Below, piece by piece: positions 1 to 6,988 of a stretch of DNA of 14,383 nucleotides. The stretch covers positions 1-14,383 of the forward strand of contig JBBIJR010000080.1 of assembly GCA_037445875.1 (NCBI GenBank), written 5' to 3'. Within the stretch, counting starts at the first letter, position 1. The number at the start of each line of letters is the position of its first letter. Under the pieces are notes generated by a model. It had not been told where the DNA came from. It did no database searches and saw only the letters and a list, made by a program, of their open reading frames with translations. Position numbers and translations under genes: made by a program. The stretch comes from JBBIJR01 sp037445875 (GTDB lineage: Bacteria > CLD3 > SB21).

Positions 1-2
1 AC

Positions 3-398
3 GAGACGATCGTGATCTTCGGGGCCGCGCTGCAGCTCAGCAAAGACGATCCCGGCGCCATCGCGGAACGGCGCAAAGCGTACATGAAACGACGCCAGAT
101 GACCCAGCCGATCAATCTGCCGAGTTCCGGCAGTGTCTTCAAGAATCCTCCGGGTGATCACGCCGCGCGGCTCATCGAACAATGCGGACTGAAAGGCTTC
201 AGGATCGGCGGCGCCGTCGTATCCGAAAAACACGCCAATTTTATTGTCAACGAAGGTGGAGCAACGGCTCTGGATGTTTATGACATCATCCGGCACGTCC
301 GGGCCACCGTGCACAGGGAATCGGGCGTCGTCCTGGAACTCGAAGTCAAACTGGTCGGATTCACCGGCGACGAACTCAACGCGGTAGGCCAGTCATGA
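3..398 (+). CDS. murB: UDP-N-acetylenolpyruvoylglucosamine reductase MurB, 5' partial
   Basis: MurB reduces UDP-GlcNAc-enolpyruvate to UDP-MurNAc with NADPH and FAD, in the cytoplasmic stage of peptidoglycan precursor synthesis. Only the C-terminal ~131 residues are in the window; the frame is open from base 3, so the start and the FAD-binding domain lie upstream. What is visible is the substrate-binding domain. It has the GSVFKNP motif, whose serine is the proton donor in known MurB enzymes, followed by AARLIEQCGLKG and GGAVVSEKHANFIVN. The terminal LELEV holds the conserved active-site glutamate. Both catalytic residues of this half are therefore present. The gene ends in a 4-base overlap (ATGA, 395-398) with ftsQ, as expected in a dcw cluster where murB (usually after murC) precedes ftsQ. 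The identification is firm; only the missing N-terminus is unknown. Confidence 0.95.
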   Translation, partial: ETIVIFGAALQLSKDDPGAIAERRKAYMKRRQMTQPINLPSSGSVFKNPPGDHAARLIEQCGLKGFRIGGAVVSEKHANFIVNEGGATALDVYDIIRHVRATVHRESGVVLELEVKLVGFTGDELNAVGQS

Positions 399-1576
399 TC
401 CGAAAGAAACGTGAAACGCGCCAGGTGGATCTCTTCTCCGGCCAGTCGCTGCAGAAGGAACTGGTGTTCGATGCGTTTGACACCGGCGTGTCCGTACAAC
501 CCGTAGACGACCAGCCCAAGGCGTTCGTGAAGAATTTTGTCAACCCGATGCTCATGGGTCAGCACAAAGACGACACCTCGGGCGAAGTGATCACGCTGGA
601 CGATGCCCACCGGCCGCCGGAGCAAGGCGGACTCAACAACGACGTGAAAGATACGGGTGCACAGGAAGAAACGCCGGCAGAAGCGAAAGACGACACAACG
701 GAAACGAACGAACTGCTCAAGAGCGATCCGGAACGGCTCATCATCAACCACGATTTCGCCGACGGATTCTATCTCAGCGAAGAGTCCCGCGTCCGGCACC
801 GGGAGGAAAAAGAAGACGCCGTGACGAGGTACCGCCGCGAACGCCGGCGGAAACGACGGTTCAAGATAGCGGCCAGTGCGATCCTCGGTTTGCTTGCGCT
901 GCTTCTGTTCAACTGGCAGGAATGGGTCGTGCATTCTCCGCTGTTTACGGTGAAACACGTGTATGTCCAGAATCATTTCCTGCTCGACGCCGACGAAGTG
1001 CGCCGGCTTGCAGGCGTGGAACACGGTATCCGCCTCGCCGAAGTGGACCTCCAAAGGGCGGCGGAGCGCATTCGTACGAATCCCATCGTACGCAATGCCG
1101 TAGTGAGCCGAAGTTATCCGTCCGGCATCGTGATCCGCGTCGAGGAGCGCCTTCCGTTTGCGTTCATCAACGGGGACGAGCTGTCTGCGGTCGATGAAGC
1201 AGGGGTGGCGCTGCCGCGGCTGCAATCCGACATCGTGCACAATCTGCCGGTGGTGAGCGGGATTCCCGCCTTGCCGGTACCGGGCAAAGCGGTGGCGTCC
1301 GACCGGCTGTCCGTGGCCCTGGCCTTTCTGCGGCTCGTGCAGACGGTGAACGAAATGCTGTATTACGAAATCTCGGAGATCAGTGTGGACCGCACCGATT
1401 TCCTCGTCTATCTCAACAGTGTACATGTGCCTTTCCGTATCGATGGAGAGAATCCCGTCCGAACAGCCGTGTATTTGAACGCCGCGGCGGCGCACCTCAA
1501 ACGGCAGGAGAGCGAGCGTGGCATCAAGGAGATCGACCTGCGCTTCAATGGCCAGGTCCTGATACGAAGAAAATGA
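395..1576 (+). CDS. ftsQ: Cell division protein FtsQ/DivIB with long cytoplasmic N-terminal extension
   Basis: FtsQ is a bitopic inner-membrane protein of the divisome that links FtsB/FtsL and late synthesis proteins to the Z ring. The protein has 393 residues. Residues 1-156 are hydrophilic, rich in Asp/Glu and ending in a very basic run (about 147-156). A single membrane helix spans about 157-174. A POTRA domain follows (about 183-253, beginning LFTVKHVYVQNHFLLDADEV and including the typical VSRSYPSGIVIRVEER strand). The FtsQ/DivIB domain covers about 255-365. Family members are usually near 250-300 residues with a short cytoplasmic tail, so the ~155-residue N-terminal part is the odd feature. 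The ATG overlaps the murB stop by 4 bases, implying translational coupling, and ftsA follows after 38 bases. The family call rests on topology, POTRA domain and position; sequence conservation in this family is low. Confidence 0.9.
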   Translation: MIRKKRETRQVDLFSGQSLQKELVFDAFDTGVSVQPVDDQPKAFVKNFVNPMLMGQHKDDTSGEVITLDDAHRPPEQGGLNNDVKDTGAQEETPAEAKDDTTETNELLKSDPERLIINHDFADGFYLSEESRVRHREEKEDAVTRYRRERRRKRRFKIAASAILGLLALLLFNWQEWVVHSPLFTVKHVYVQNHFLLDADEVRRLAGVEHGIRLAEVDLQRAAERIRTNPIVRNAVVSRSYPSGIVIRVEERLPFAFINGDELSAVDEAGVALPRLQSDIVHNLPVVSGIPALPVPGKAVASDRLSVALAFLRLVQTVNEMLYYEISEISVDRTDFLVYLNSVHVPFRIDGENPVRTAVYLNAAAAHLKRQESERGIKEIDLRFNGQVLIRRK

Positions 1577-1605
1577 GTTTCCAAACCTCTGTCCGTTTAA
1601 CCCAC

Positions 1606-1611
1606 AGGTGA
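1606..1611 (+). promoter_or_regulatory. Ribosome binding site of ftsA
   Basis: AGGTGA ends three bases before the ATG at 1615. It supports that start. The spacing is short but the sequence complements the 16S 3' end well. Confidence 0.5.
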
Positions 1612-1614
1612 GTT

Positions 1615-2916
1615 ATGCATAACAAAATCATCGCAGGTCTCGACATCGGCACGACCAAGATTGCCGCTTTGATCGCGGAGGTCACGCCGAAGGAGGTCAA
1701 GCTCGTCGGGGTCGGCACGCACCCGTCCGTCGGGCTCAAGCGCGGCATGGTGGTCAACATCGAACACACCGTGGAGTCCATCAAGAAGGCCATGCAGCAG
1801 GCGGAATTGATGGCTGGCCTCAAAGTCCGCTCGGTCTACGTCGGCATCGCCGGTGATCATATCCGCGGGATCAACAGCACCGCGGTAGTGTCGGTGGGAC
1901 GGGACGACCATGAGATCACCGAGGACGACGTGCGCCGCGTCATCGACGGGGCCAAGGCCATTACGATGCCGATGGACCGCGAAATCATCCACGTCATCCC
2001 GCAGGAGTTCATCGTCGATCAACAGGAGGGCATCCGAAACCCCATCGGTCTGACCGGCACGCGCCTCGAGGTGGAAGCCCACATCGTCACCGGAGCCGTG
2101 GCCTCGGCCCAGAACATTTTCCGCTGTGTCAATCGTGCCGGATTCGAAGTGAAGGACCTTGTCCTCGAACCGCTCGCTTCGAGCAACGCCGTGCTGGACG
2201 TCGAGGAGCAGGAACTGGGCGTCGCACTGATCGACATCGGCGGCGGGACGACGGACGTGGCCATGTTCTTCGACGGCAGCATCCGCGACACCGATATGAT
2301 CGGGCTCGCGGGCCAGCAGGTCACCAACGACATTTCGATCTGCCTCAAGATGGCGTACGACAAGGCTGAGGAAATCAAGAAGACCAGCGGGTGCGCCCTG
2401 CAGAGCATCGTGGAGGAATCGGAGACGATCAAGGTACCGATGGTCGGCGGACGCGGCATGCGCGAAATTCAGAAGAAGTACCTTACCAAGATCATCGAAG
2501 CGCGCATGCAGGAAATCTTCAACCTGGTTCTGTACCGCATGCAGAGCAACAAGCTGTTGTCGCTGATGAACGCGGGCATCGTGCTGACGGGCGGCGGTTC
2601 CCTGCTGCCGGGTACGGTGGAACTCGCCACGGAAATCTTCAAAACTCCCGTGCGCATCGGCTACCCGAGGGGTTTCGGCGGCCTTATGGATACGGCCAGC
2701 AGTCCGATCTATGCCACGGGCGTCGGGCTCATCCATTACGGAGTGCAGAAGGACCGGCTGGAACTCGACGGGTCGTTCGAGGATGTGCAGGAATTCGACG
2801 GAGCGGACAACGGCGCCGATGGTACGCACGAGGAACACGCCCACAACGGTTCGGATGGCCAGCTGTACTCGAAGATCACCGAGCGGATGAAGCGCTGGAT
2901 GGAGGAATTCTTTTGA
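1615..2916 (+). CDS. ftsA: Cell division protein FtsA
   Basis: FtsA is an actin-like ATPase that binds the FtsZ C-terminal tail and anchors the Z ring to the inner membrane. The 433 residues contain the actin-fold signatures in order. Phosphate-1 loop GLDIGTTK lies at 8-15 and the FtsA-specific 1C subdomain at roughly 84-165. Phosphate-2 loop LIDIGGGTTDVAMF is at about 205-218 and the adenosine motif LTGGGSLLPG at about 324-333. The last residues, ITERMKRWMEEFF, form the amphipathic membrane-targeting helix typical of FtsA. They are joined to the core by a polar linker rich in Asp, Glu, Gly and His (about 387-417). Length and domain order are normal. It lies 38 bases after ftsQ and 42 bases before the ftsZ start. 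No key residue appears to be missing. Confidence 0.97.
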   Translation: MHNKIIAGLDIGTTKIAALIAEVTPKEVKLVGVGTHPSVGLKRGMVVNIEHTVESIKKAMQQAELMAGLKVRSVYVGIAGDHIRGINSTAVVSVGRDDHEITEDDVRRVIDGAKAITMPMDREIIHVIPQEFIVDQQEGIRNPIGLTGTRLEVEAHIVTGAVASAQNIFRCVNRAGFEVKDLVLEPLASSNAVLDVEEQELGVALIDIGGGTTDVAMFFDGSIRDTDMIGLAGQQVTNDISICLKMAYDKAEEIKKTSGCALQSIVEESETIKVPMVGGRGMREIQKKYLTKIIEARMQEIFNLVLYRMQSNKLLSLMNAGIVLTGGGSLLPGTVELATEIFKTPVRIGYPRGFGGLMDTASSPIYATGVGLIHYGVQKDRLELDGSFEDVQEFDGADNGADGTHEEHAHNGSDGQLYSKITERMKRWMEEFF

Positions 2917-2948
2917 TCGCCGAAGTTGTTGAAAACCGAAACCAACCC

Positions 2949-2954
2949 AGGAGG
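2949..2954 (+). promoter_or_regulatory. Strong ribosome binding site that sets the ftsZ start
   Basis: A perfect AGGAGG is followed by TTTT and the ATG at 2959. It decides the start against an in-frame TTG at 2926, which has no such site. The strength fits the high protein level needed for FtsZ. Confidence 0.75.
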
Positions 2955-2958
2955 TTTT

Positions 2959-4218
2959 ATGTTATCGTATGACGAAACCCGAGAATACGGTGCGAGAATG
3001 CGCATCGTGGGAATCGGCGGGGGCGGCTGCAACGCCGTGAATACGATGATCGAGTCCGGTCTGACCGGCGTGGAGTTCATCGCCATCAACACGGACCTGC
3101 AGGCTCTGGAAACGAGCAAGGCTCATCACAAGATCCAGATCGGCCGGATGCTCACGCGCGGTCTGGGCGCCGGGTCCAATCCCGAGATCGGCAAACGGGC
3201 CGCCGAGGAAGACATGGAGCAGATCAAGAGCGTATTGGAAGGCTCCGACATGGTGTTCATCACCTGCGGAATGGGTGGTGGCACCGGGACCGGCGGGGCG
3301 CCCGTTATTGCGGAGATGGCAAAAAGCCAGGGCGCGCTCACAGTCGCGATCGTGACCAAGCCGTTCACGTTCGAGCAGCCGAAGCGGATGAACCAGGCCA
3401 TGCGAGGCGTCGAGGCGTTACGCTCGTACGTCGACACGCTGATCGTTATCCCCAACGAAAAGTTGTTGACAGTGATGCCCAAGAGCACACCGTTCCGCGA
3501 GGCCTTCCGGGCGGCGGACGACGTCCTGTACCGGGCCACGCGCGGCATCTCCGACCTGATCTCGCAGCCGGGATACGTGAACGTCGATTTCGCCGACGTC
3601 AAGAAGGTGATGCTCGGAGCGGGCGACGCCATCATCGGTATCGGCGTGGGCAACGGCGAGAACCGCGGCGAAGAGGCCGTCCGGCAGGCGATGAACAGTC
3701 CGCTGCTGGAAGAAACCAACATCGACGGAGCGACTGGTATATTGCTGAACCTGACCTGCCCGGCGGACTTCACCACAGACGAGGTCAACCAGATCTCGAC
3801 GCACATCACGTCGATCGCCGGCGAGGACGCGGACGTCATCTGGGGTTACGCTGTGGACGAGAGCCTCAAGAGCGAGGTGCACGTCACCGTCATTGCGGCG
3901 GGCATCAACCGCCAGCGCCATCGAAAGGCCAAAGAACGCGAAGAGGTCCAGCAGCCGCTGTCCATCACCAAGAAGCCGCTGAAGCCGGCGTACGACTACT
4001 ATGAACACCTGCACGAGATCAAGGCCGCGAAGTACAAGGGCCTGGACCAGCCGGCCATCAAGCGCATGGAGCATGAAGAAACGGACGAGACGGAACCCGC
4101 GCCGCCGACCGATGCGTATTTGAAGAAAACCGGCACAGACAGCGCCGAGGACCGCAACATTCCAACGTTCCTTCGCAATCATACGCGGTTGAAGCGCATC
4201 GGCGAAGGCAATAACTGA
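2959..4218 (+). CDS. ftsZ: Cell division protein FtsZ
   Basis: FtsZ is the tubulin-like GTPase that polymerises into the Z ring at midcell. Starting at the ATG behind AGGAGG it has 419 residues. The nucleotide loop GGGGCNAVN is at about 20-28. The tubulin signature GMGGGTGTGGAP is at about 104-115. The T7 synergy loop NVDFADVKKVM is at about 208-218, with the catalytic aspartates intact. The GTPase and C-terminal domains end near residue 317. A basic-then-acidic disordered linker (about 318-398) leads to the conserved C-terminal peptide NIPTFLRNHTRLKR (about 400-413), the contact for FtsA and other partners. The gene is the last of the cluster and is followed by an intrinsic terminator. Its last ~12 codons and 3' flank recur in imperfect form 637 bases downstream. 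Confidence 0.98.
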   Translation: MLSYDETREYGARMRIVGIGGGGCNAVNTMIESGLTGVEFIAINTDLQALETSKAHHKIQIGRMLTRGLGAGSNPEIGKRAAEEDMEQIKSVLEGSDMVFITCGMGGGTGTGGAPVIAEMAKSQGALTVAIVTKPFTFEQPKRMNQAMRGVEALRSYVDTLIVIPNEKLLTVMPKSTPFREAFRAADDVLYRATRGISDLISQPGYVNVDFADVKKVMLGAGDAIIGIGVGNGENRGEEAVRQAMNSPLLEETNIDGATGILLNLTCPADFTTDEVNQISTHITSIAGEDADVIWGYAVDESLKSEVHVTVIAAGINRQRHRKAKEREEVQQPLSITKKPLKPAYDYYEHLHEIKAAKYKGLDQPAIKRMEHEETDETEPAPPTDAYLKKTGTDSAEDRNIPTFLRNHTRLKRIGEGNN

Positions 4219-4257
4219 CTGCCGGGTTTCGACATTCGGGTTGGTTTTACAGAGCCG
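4182..4257 (+). repeat. Copy 1 of an imperfect direct repeat: ftsZ 3' end and flank
   Basis: This segment covers the last ~12 ftsZ codons, the stop and the bases up to the terminator stem. It recurs at 4819-4894 with a constant offset of 637 bases and no gap. By eye about 60 of 76 positions agree. The agreement includes a 21-base perfect block (4194-4214 against 4831-4851), a 12-base block (4235-4246 against 4872-4883) and a 9-base block (4249-4257 against 4886-4894). Copy 1 is the functional one because it belongs to intact ftsZ and an intact terminator. Confidence 0.85.
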
Positions 4258-4281
4258 TCCCAGGTGGGGCGGCTTTTTTTT
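4254..4281 (+). terminator. Intrinsic terminator of the dcw cluster, behind ftsZ
   Basis: The stem GCCGTCCC (4254-4261) pairs with GGGGCGGC (4266-4273) over eight base pairs with one G-U wobble. The loop is AGGT, and eight T follow directly (4274-4281). It starts 35 bases after the ftsZ stop and marks the end of the murB-ftsQ-ftsA-ftsZ transcript. Confidence 0.9.
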
Positions 4282-4318
4282 GGAACGGCGAGCTGCAGCC
4301 GCGGCGACCTTCGCTCCG

Positions 4319-4801
4319 ATGCGGGAAAAGCGTGAGGAGGGAGGCCTTCTCGAATTCGCCCTGTTCAGCTGTAAATCCCGCCCGACCGTGTACAACTACT
4401 TCGAACTCTTCGAGCGCACCTGTCTTATCCGAAGGGTTCCCGTGGCGTCGCGCAGTTCAGATCGCGAAATCGTCAAAGCACCCAAGCTCCATTTTGCGGA
4501 CAATGGAATTCTCAATACGATTGCCGAACCCGGCAGCGGTATTCAGTTCGAGAATTCCGTTTTTAATCAGCTCCGCCGGAGCGGAGGCGTTCGGTATTAC
4601 TCCCGGAAATCCGGCCGCAAAATCGATTCTGTCGTTGACGGTCGATGGGCCTTCGAGGCCAAGGAAATGCCGGGTCTGTTTGATCTCAAGAGCTTAAAGG
4701 ATCTCGCATCGAATTTATCGATCTCCAGGTTCTGTGTCGTCTTTCGTCATGCGCCGGAATCCGTCCACAGGAATTTTGTTTGGGGAGGAGACTTACGGTA
4801 G
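4319..4801 (+). pseudogene. 5'-truncated AAA-ATPase/DUF4143 gene remnant
   Basis: The reading frame up to the stop at 4799-4801 matches the C-terminal half of the ATP-binding protein family with an AAA_14 domain followed by DUF4143, normally about 400 residues. Recognisable pieces are a winged-helix-like stretch (SRPTVYNYFELFERTCLIRRV), the APKLHFADNGILN motif, FENSVFNQLRRSG, and a PD-(D/E)XK nuclease-like core (SGRKID then, after nine residues, FEAK). The Walker A and B ATPase half is missing. The codons before about 4346 have no family resemblance, and the frame runs back into the ftsZ terminator. No promoter or convincing ribosome binding site is evident. Codons look more AT-rich and less regular than in the flanking genes. 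I infer a decayed, horizontally acquired gene. The start given is the in-frame ATG nearest the homologous part, chosen only for display. Confidence 0.75.
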
Positions 4802-4818
4802 CCGGGCCGCAGGATGCG

Positions 4819-4894
4819 TACGCCGGTCGGGCGCATCGGCGAAGGCAATAATTGATCGGCGGACTTCTTCGTTCGGGTTGGTTCCACAGAGCCG
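4819..4894 (+). repeat. Copy 2 of the ftsZ-tail direct repeat, degenerate
   Basis: This is the second copy of 4182-4257, at +637. Read in the ftsZ frame it encodes RTPVGRIGEGNN and TGA, against HTRLKRIGEGNN and TGA in the real gene, with the last Asn codon changed synonymously (AAC to AAT). The bases after it (about 4891-4916) still resemble the ftsZ terminator, but the stem is broken and the T run is interrupted, so termination here is doubtful. The copy and copy 1 bracket the DUF4143 remnant. Confidence 0.8.
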
Positions 4895-5258
4895 CCCTCA
4901 TGGACGGTTCTGTTCCTGGAGAGGAATCAGGGGGACCACCATACAAGCTTAGCTATNNNNNNNNNNAGATGGCAGCGGCAAGGAACGTTAGCGTCGCGAA
5001 CAGACAGCCCAGTGCTTCGTCGGCCACGAACGAAGGCCGCGCAAAGCCTTCGCGGAGCTATAACCAGGCCGATGGCAAACGCGTACATATTCAACACCCA
5101 GGCGGCCCAGCACCGACGACACCGGCTTGCCAGTTCCCATGCGCCGATCGCCGCCGAGGTTCAGATCCGGAGCCGCAAGGGTGCCTGCGTCATCGGTCAT
5201 GCCCGGCGTCGTCCCCACGCGGGAACCGTGACAACCATATGGTTCACGTATGATGTAT
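4895..5258. other. Region without a supported gene, containing the scaffold gap
   Basis: I see no complete gene here. The left end is the decayed copy of the ftsZ terminator. Ten N lie at 4957-4966. To the right, the minus strand has two short stretches that read like membrane segments. One is in the frame read down from 5160 (WVLNMYAFAIGLVIAPRR, about 5100-5047). The other is in a different frame close to the gap (FVADEALGCLFATLTFLAAA, about 5030-4971). These could be a frame-shifted end of a small membrane protein cut by the gap, or chance. The palindrome AACCATATGGTT (5233-5244) lies just behind the lipoprotein stop. Confidence 0.5.
4957..4966. other. Assembly gap (ten N)
   Basis: A run of exactly ten N indicates a scaffold join of unknown true length. 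Adjacency of the ftsZ/DUF4143 side and the lipoprotein side is therefore not proved by continuous sequence. Confidence 0.98.
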
Positions 5259-5903
5259 TCACCGATGGTTGTACGTGAAAGTCTTCCAAACCTCCCCGGT
5301 CTTTCCCTGTACTCCGAAGTCGGCAAAATCGCTGATATCCTCACATCGCTCCTCCGACTGGAAGATGACCAGCACGCCATTCGGTGAACCGGATGGGGGA
5401 GGGACCAGTCCGACGAACAGTCTGTACCTGCCGGGATCTCCCTGTGTTTTGTCTTTGACGTAAAGGATCACTTGCAGCTGGAAAATGTCCCGATCCAGCC
5501 ATCGTTTCCGGCCCTTGTAGACTGTCTCCATCTCGGAGTACTGGGCCCGCAAACCGGATTCCATCTGATCGAGCAGCACGCCGCCCAACGCCTCAACGGC
5601 CCCGCCCTCCAAATGCCCGATCGACAGCGATTCGTAGAACAGCGTGTCTTTTTTGTAGACGAACTCTGCGTAGTTTTCGTTCAGCGCCCCGCTGCGCGGC
5701 AGGACGACCTTGACGTCCTCCGGCCACGAAACCCGGAATGAAACCGCCGGCATGTTCCATTTCGCACATGAATCCGGTGTAACCACGAGCGTGCGCGGAG
5801 GCAGAGCCGAAGGCCTATCCAGGTCTGTGGAAGATTTCTTACAAGCGGCGAACGACGCGCATGCGATTACGGCAAGACAGGAAACGAAGCTGTATCGATT
5901 CAT
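5259..5903 (-). CDS. Putative lipoprotein of unknown function
   Basis: I do not recognise a family for this 214-residue protein. The start chosen is the ATG at 5901-5903, because GGAG lies six bases upstream and the product then begins with a good signal peptide (MNRYSFVSCLAVIACASFAAC). Cys21 with the preceding FAA is close to a lipobox. The following KKSSTDLDRPS suggests an outward-facing, membrane-anchored protein rather than a soluble enzyme. The mature part (about 22-214) is a mixed, polar sequence with no membrane helix or repeat. It contains two further cysteines, Cys42 and the one in RCEDISDF near the end, which might form a disulphide in the periplasm. An upstream in-frame ATG at 5924 would add seven residues and spoil the signal peptide. 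The gene stands alone, with a decayed region downstream and the DinB-like gene upstream on the same strand. Confidence 0.75.
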   Translation of the reverse strand: MNRYSFVSCLAVIACASFAACKKSSTDLDRPSALPPRTLVVTPDSCAKWNMPAVSFRVSWPEDVKVVLPRSGALNENYAEFVYKKDTLFYESLSIGHLEGGAVEALGGVLLDQMESGLRAQYSEMETVYKGRKRWLDRDIFQLQVILYVKDKTQGDPGRYRLFVGLVPPPSGSPNGVLVIFQSEERCEDISDFADFGVQGKTGEVWKTFTYNHR

Positions 5904-6097
5904 GGGACGCTCCCATCTGAACAAGGATCAATGAACAATAATCAATGACCAATTCCCATCGCATCCCTTCCCATTGTTCCCGGCGAGGGACAGATACCGT
6001 CAACGCCGGCAGGCGTTGCATGACTGATAATGATCCCAGGAAGCGGAGACGTTCGACAACCAACGTACAATTTCCATCAGTTCCACCGCGTCAACCT
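5904..6097. other. Intergenic stretch with a small hairpin
   Basis: No gene is seen between the DinB-like gene and the lipoprotein gene, both on the minus strand. A perfect 7-base-pair hairpin (CAACGCC, loop GGCA, GGCGTTG; 6001-6018) lies about 80 bases behind the DinB-like stop. It has no T run on either strand, so it is at most a weak or Rho-assisted terminator or an RNA stabiliser. The promoter of the lipoprotein gene should lie here, but I cannot pick one with confidence. Confidence 0.4.
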
Positions 6098-6568
6098 TCA
6101 CTCCCACCGCATTGCCGGATAGCCCAGCCACTTACGGACCAGCGCCATCTGCCCGATGTGGAACATCTCATGCTGGATGATGAAGGCCAGCTGGTCTCCG
6201 AGCGTGTTCCCCGTCATGGGAAAACGGGCAGAGGAAGCAGACAGGAGCAAAGTTTCCCCGCCCCGCTCCAGTGCAGCCTGTATCTCCTTCGACTGAGCGA
6301 TCCACATCGGCTTCAGTTCATCCATTTCCGGAAACGCGGGCACTTCGTCGATGGTGGTGACGTCCTTCAGATACTCGAGCGGATTGGCGAGGTCTAACCC
6401 CAGCAGGCCGGCCAGGTAATAGCGTGCGTCGATCAAATGGACGAGCAGGAACCGGATGTGGTTCGTTCGCTCATTCGGCCGTACAAGCGAATCCTCGTCG
6501 GACACGCCCTCGATGGCATGGAGTAGCCATTGGGTGTTGCGGGAGAAGGTGGGGGAAGTGGAGGGCAT
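6098..6568 (-). CDS. DinB-like (DinB/YfiT-type four-helix) protein
   Basis: The 156 residues fit the DinB superfamily of compact four-helix proteins, many of which bind a metal through three histidines. Likely ligands are His44 in the first conserved helix (LVHLIDARYYLAGLLG) and His133 and His137 in the last (QHEMFHIGQMALVRKWLG). This is the usual spacing, with the HxxxH of the C-terminal helix intact. Members include thiol-dependent transferases such as bacillithiol or mycothiol S-transferases and maleylpyruvate isomerases, besides many unassigned proteins, so no substrate can be named. The residue between the two last histidines and the length are normal for the family. No clear ribosome binding site is seen before the ATG at 6566-6568, so the exact start is less sure than the family. 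Confidence 0.8.
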   Translation of the reverse strand: MPSTSPTFSRNTQWLLHAIEGVSDEDSLVRPNERTNHIRFLLVHLIDARYYLAGLLGLDLANPLEYLKDVTTIDEVPAFPEMDELKPMWIAQSKEIQAALERGGETLLLSASSARFPMTGNTLGDQLAFIIQHEMFHIGQMALVRKWLGYPAMRWE

Positions 6569-6597
6569 GGGTGAAATGGGTTGTTACCGGCTGGCTG

Positions 6598-6753
6598 TTA
6601 CATGACCATCTCCAGCACAGGCTCTAAAGGCATGTCAAAGGCTCTACACTTGAATTGCCGATCATGCTTGGCATGGACAGTGAACTCGCCGCATTCTCTT
6701 ACTCCTGACAGTTCCCTTCCGAACCGCACCGTTAGGGCAACCTTCTTCTCAAT
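6598..6753 (-). other. Possible small ORF, unrecognised
   Basis: On the minus strand a frame is open from 6753 to a TAA at 6598-6600. From a GTG at 6727-6729 it would give 43 residues with a mixed, protein-like composition (including GEFTVHAKHDRQFKCRAF). I recognise no family, there is no good start with a ribosome binding site, and it may be the tail of a broken gene or chance. It lies between the DinB-like gene and the transposase remnant, in otherwise gene-free DNA. Confidence 0.2.
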
Positions 6754-6813
6754 TTACACCCCGCCCTCTCCCTTGTCAATTCCCATTTTCACGCTCGAAG
6801 GTCAACGGGAGCC

Positions 6814-6888
6814 GCCCTCCCCGACCCTCACCTTGCGCGGGTCGGGTTTCAGATAATCGAGATGGACCTTTTCGCGCAGCGGGAGGGC
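6814..6888. repeat. GC-rich palindromic (REP-like) element
   Basis: An inner perfect 8-base inverted repeat, CCCGACCC (6820-6827) and GGGTCGGG (6839-6846), with an 11-base loop, is nested in an outer one, GCCCTCCC (6814-6821) and GGGAGGGC (6881-6888). The arms share two bases, so only one form can be complete at a time. It lies about 100 bases beyond the recognisable end of the IS200-like/RAYT transposase remnant. RAYT enzymes are known to be associated with REP palindromes. A role as terminator is also possible, since TTTC follows the inner stem on the plus strand. Confidence 0.45.
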
Positions 6889-6988
6889 AGGGAGGGGTTC
6901 GGAACTGATAAGATGTTGTATCCATCAAACCGCGATTATCCAACCGTCGACACGTAACGGCTGTACGGCATGCACGTACCTTCGTCAC

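Noticed and set aside
278..1495. Long open frame on the minus strand (405 codons)
   Set aside because: It lies antisense to murB and ftsQ, its composition is His/Arg-rich as expected of a GC-rich shadow frame, and it shows no family motif.
1597..2844. Long open frame on the minus strand (415 codons)
   Set aside because: It is fully antisense to ftsA, which is a certain gene; the translation has no recognisable domain.
4852..5253. Open frame across the N gap
   Set aside because: It contains unknown residues at the gap, has no homology that I recognise, and is low-complexity Arg/Pro/Ser.
5231..5279. Short palindrome and scrambled ATGGTT/TACGTGAA repeats at the lipoprotein 3' end
   Set aside because: AACCATATGGTT is perfect but short, no T run follows, and the repeats do not form one stable hairpin that I can defend.
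6001..6018. 7-base-pair hairpin as an intrinsic terminator for the DinB-like gene
   Set aside because: There is no T run after the stem on either strand, so I only mention it as a hairpin.
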